A model generated the notes under the pieces. The model saw nothing but the letters and a program-made list of their open reading frames with translations, did no database searches and was not told the origin of the DNA. A DNA stretch of 64,000 bases from Montifringilla adamsi (Eukaryota; Chordata; Aves; Passeriformes; Passeridae): positions 4,836,001 through 4,900,000 of the forward strand of contig JAGGNK010010225.1 of the NCBI GenBank assembly GCA_017590115.1, in the 5' to 3' direction. Shown one piece after another: positions 62,000 through 64,000 of the stretch; position 1 is the first letter of the stretch, and each line of letters begins with the position of its first letter. Both the position numbers and the translations under genes were made by a program.

Positions 62000-62340
62000 A
62001 AGTAATGGCAACACAAACGCTGTTCATGAGATACAGCTTGAAGTGAAAATAAACCTACTGAATGTGTCTAATCAGCCTGTAGTTTAGGTGGTGAATTGAT
62101 GAGATCAGTTGTTTGCATTGATATTTCCAGAGCATTTGAAATGTTTGTTCGGAACAGCTAATTAAGATGGCAAATAAATAAAGGCCTCCACTCCAGAGTG
62201 TTGAGAATGATTAACCCTGCAAAATAACAGAGACTTACTACAGTTATGTAAAAAGAACCTTTTAGTTTTGGTGTTAATTGAAGTGAAACTAAAATAATTA
62301 CTTCAGAGGGTTCTTTTTACCAAATGGATCTTTAATACAG
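62000..62340. promoter_or_regulatory. Candidate conserved non-coding element with internal hairpin
   Basis: A repeat-free block containing TAATTA at 62159-62164, then AGATGGCAAATAAATAAAGG, and an inverted repeat at 62248-62320. It ends about 20 bp before the candidate microexon acceptor. The composition and the structured segment suggest selection, but conservation could not be tested here. Confidence 0.28.
62248..62320 (+). repeat. Two-part inverted repeat upstream of candidate microexon
   Basis: GTAAAAAGAACC at 62248-62259 pairs perfectly with 62309-62320 (12 bp). Directly inside, TTTTAGTTT at 62260-62268 pairs perfectly with 62286-62294 (9 bp, extendable by two G-U pairs). A 14-nt bulge lies on the right side (62295-62308). 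The structure ends 39 nt before the AG of the candidate microexon, a position where intronic structure can influence splicing. Confidence 0.6.
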
Positions 62341-62359
62341 ATTTCTTTACTCTTTTCAG

Positions 62360-62389
62360 TGAAAGAACAGAAAATGAAGCTCTAATAAG
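62360..62389 (+). other. Candidate 30-nt microexon
   Basis: A pyrimidine-rich acceptor (TTTCTTTACTCTTTTCAG, AG at 62358-62359) and a near-consensus donor (AATAAG|GTAAGAG at 62389/62390) flank exactly 30 nt. The length is a multiple of three. Only one frame is open: one leading base, nine codons (ERTENEALI) and two trailing bases, so insertion would keep the reading frame. The charged, Glu-rich decapeptide is like many neural microexon products, but I cannot match it to a known gene. An inverted repeat and a possible conserved block lie just upstream. Cryptic splice-site pairs occur by chance in windows this long, so it remains a candidate. Confidence 0.3.
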
Positions 62390-64000
62390 GTAAGAGTTTG
62401 GGTTTTTTTATTCCACTCAATAAGATATTCAAGTTAATTTGAGATCATTTTAACAAATATATTCAGCATTTTATGCTAGATTCTGGGCCAGTAGATTTCA
62501 GCATTTCGCTAGTAGATCCCAGTTTGGGTCAGTATGTCAAAGCACAAAAAAGAAAGAGTATGGTATTGCAGAATGAGTCTAACAACATTTAACTTTATTG
62601 TTGTTGTTGTTACTGAACCACTATTTGGTCTTTAATCAGAATAAGATGCCTTCATAGATTTGGAAACTTTTTTTAGCTTGTAAGGAATTTACAGGTAATT
62701 ATTTGTCAGCAGATGCTATAGTTTTCACTATGCAGTCAATGAAAATCTTCATTTTCTTTCAGTTTGAAAACGAAACATTAGAGAATGTGCTGAAAAAATA
62801 AGTAGCTTAGCCACAGATTTTTAGTCTTTGAGATGTGATGGTGGGAGTTTATGAGTTACATAGTTAAATAAATATAGGAGGGGTGAACTCTTCTAGGTGT
62901 GAATATTTCCCCTTATATATAACATAATTCAGCTGTCTTCTGAAAATGGACTCTGTGTCATCTGCTAGCTGGGCAAAAGGCAGAAAAAGATCTTTCAGTA
63001 CACTACCAGCTGCAATGGATGTTAAAAAAGTGGTTTTATCTTTCCATTTCTTCCATTGCTAATGAGGATGCTGACATTCATGTGGTGTGTCACCTAGAAA
63101 ATGAAGCATCTATGACAAATGACAAAGCCAGGTGTACGACAGCAAGTTGTTATGACAGGCAGCTGAAGTGTGAACCTGTTCAGAGCATTACAAAAATACA
63201 TAGTTACTTTTCTGTCACAATTAATATTTCAATTATAATAGTCATTCTCAGGATTCCAAGGAAGGGGAGTGTTGTTGGTTATTGTTTTCTTTTCTTCCCA
63301 TATTTGCCTGGTTTGGTTTTTTGCATCAGTGGTTAAAGTAAAATTTTGCAGAGTTGTTAGCTGGATTTCATACACTTATTTCAAGTCAAATGACTTCCAA
63401 ATGGAAGAGTGTTCATAAGACTTTTTTTTAAAAGCTGTTAACATCAGTAAAAGTTGATATGTTTGCATAAACTGTGTTCCTGGTTTGCAGAGAGGCATTC
63501 ATGGAATAGGAAAGAGGGAGGCTTAAAAAAAAAATGGCATTTAAGCTATGCAAAATATAAACTGCTAGGAACCACAAGTGAGTAGAAATGTGAAGTATTA
63601 ATGGAAAAAACAGTAGTGTTGTGAAAAAGTAATGAGATGTCATAACAAATGGTGGTGTTAATAGCAGACTATCTTTGCAATTCTTATTTTGTATTGGTAC
63701 ATGGAGGGTATGTGCATCTATTTTGCAGCTACAAAGGTGTGTGCTTATGTAATATATCTCTGAGACAGCAAGATGCTGCTGTTTTTCACCCAATCAGTGA
63801 GAGGGACTGAAAACCCTTCTGGAACAGGGCTAATGAAGCTAAGGATCTTTATAATGTGTTGAGAACCACATGGGTAGTGCAGGGATTTAGTAAATGCCAG
63901 AAGAAATTCTAGTTCTGAGCAGTCTTTGTACACTGATCTCATCAGCATCCGTGATCCAGGAAGAACACAAGTCCTCCTTCTGTCTCTTTACCAGGATTCA
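62390..64000. other. Non-coding sequence at the right end
   Basis: No gene is recognised. A (TTG)n run of five units lies near 62597-62611. At 62761 a second acceptor-like TTTTCTTTCAG is followed by 12 open codons and a TAA. Minus-strand open frames near 63428-63793 (121 codons) are T/hydrophobic-rich and have no recognised domain. Confidence 0.5.

Noticed and set aside
1..64000. CRISPR array, operon, prophage or other prokaryotic system
   Set aside because: Composition, CpG islands, CR1 and LTR repeats and lack of dense ORFs show vertebrate nuclear DNA. No regularly spaced direct repeats with unique spacers occur.

Overview
This is a vertebrate nuclear window and almost certainly avian, most likely a songbird. 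It is AT-rich and CpG-poor apart from two sharp CpG islands, carries a light load of interspersed repeats, and has no Alu, B1/B2 or mammalian L1. The recognisable repeats are short 5'-truncated CR1 LINEs, several ending in the avian ATTCTATG-type 3' octamers, plus one solo LTR of a family I know as common in passerine genomes. There is no operon-like structure and no long coding gene. Apart from GC-island translations and chance ORFs, nothing reads as a conserved protein, so the window is best described as intergenic, intronic and promoter sequence of one or more large genes that I cannot name.

Layout. 1-3,966 is unique AT-rich sequence. 3,967-4,060 is a CR1 tail and 4,315-4,746/4,750 is a solo LTR. 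4,756-16,450 is unique. 16,455-16,860 is a decayed, frameshifted non-LTR reverse transcriptase fragment that looks RTE-like, and 17,480-17,556 holds a 36-bp near-perfect hairpin. A (TAAAA)10 microsatellite (19,181-19,230) sits directly before CpG island 1 (about 19,300-20,360, with a 21-base N gap). Island 1 has a strong plus-strand splice donor at 19,924/19,925. 20,400-31,500 is unique. CpG island 2 (about 31,545-32,610) has a second strong plus-strand donor at 32,276/32,277, followed by a TATA-like sequence that is also an exact MEF2 consensus site and a short ATG ORF. 32,700-64,000 looks like intronic or intergenic sequence with CR1 fragments at 39,971, 51,230 and 52,657, AT microsatellites, several perfect small inverted repeats, and a few candidate small exons. 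The best of these are a 30-nt plus-strand microexon at 62,360-62,389 and a 58-nt minus-strand exon at 47,792-47,849.

How it may fit together. The two CpG islands point the same way (both donors on the plus strand, about 12.35 kb apart). The simplest reading is alternative first exons, or two successive promoters, of a plus-strand transcription unit whose body lies to the right. Four stretches (about 24,180-25,020, 41,040-41,350, 46,360-46,640, 62,000-62,340) have the homeodomain-site-rich look of conserved non-coding elements. That is a judgement by eye and needs an alignment. The strongest unexplained signals are the hairpin at 17,480-17,556 and the inverted repeat placed just upstream of the candidate microexon at 62,360.
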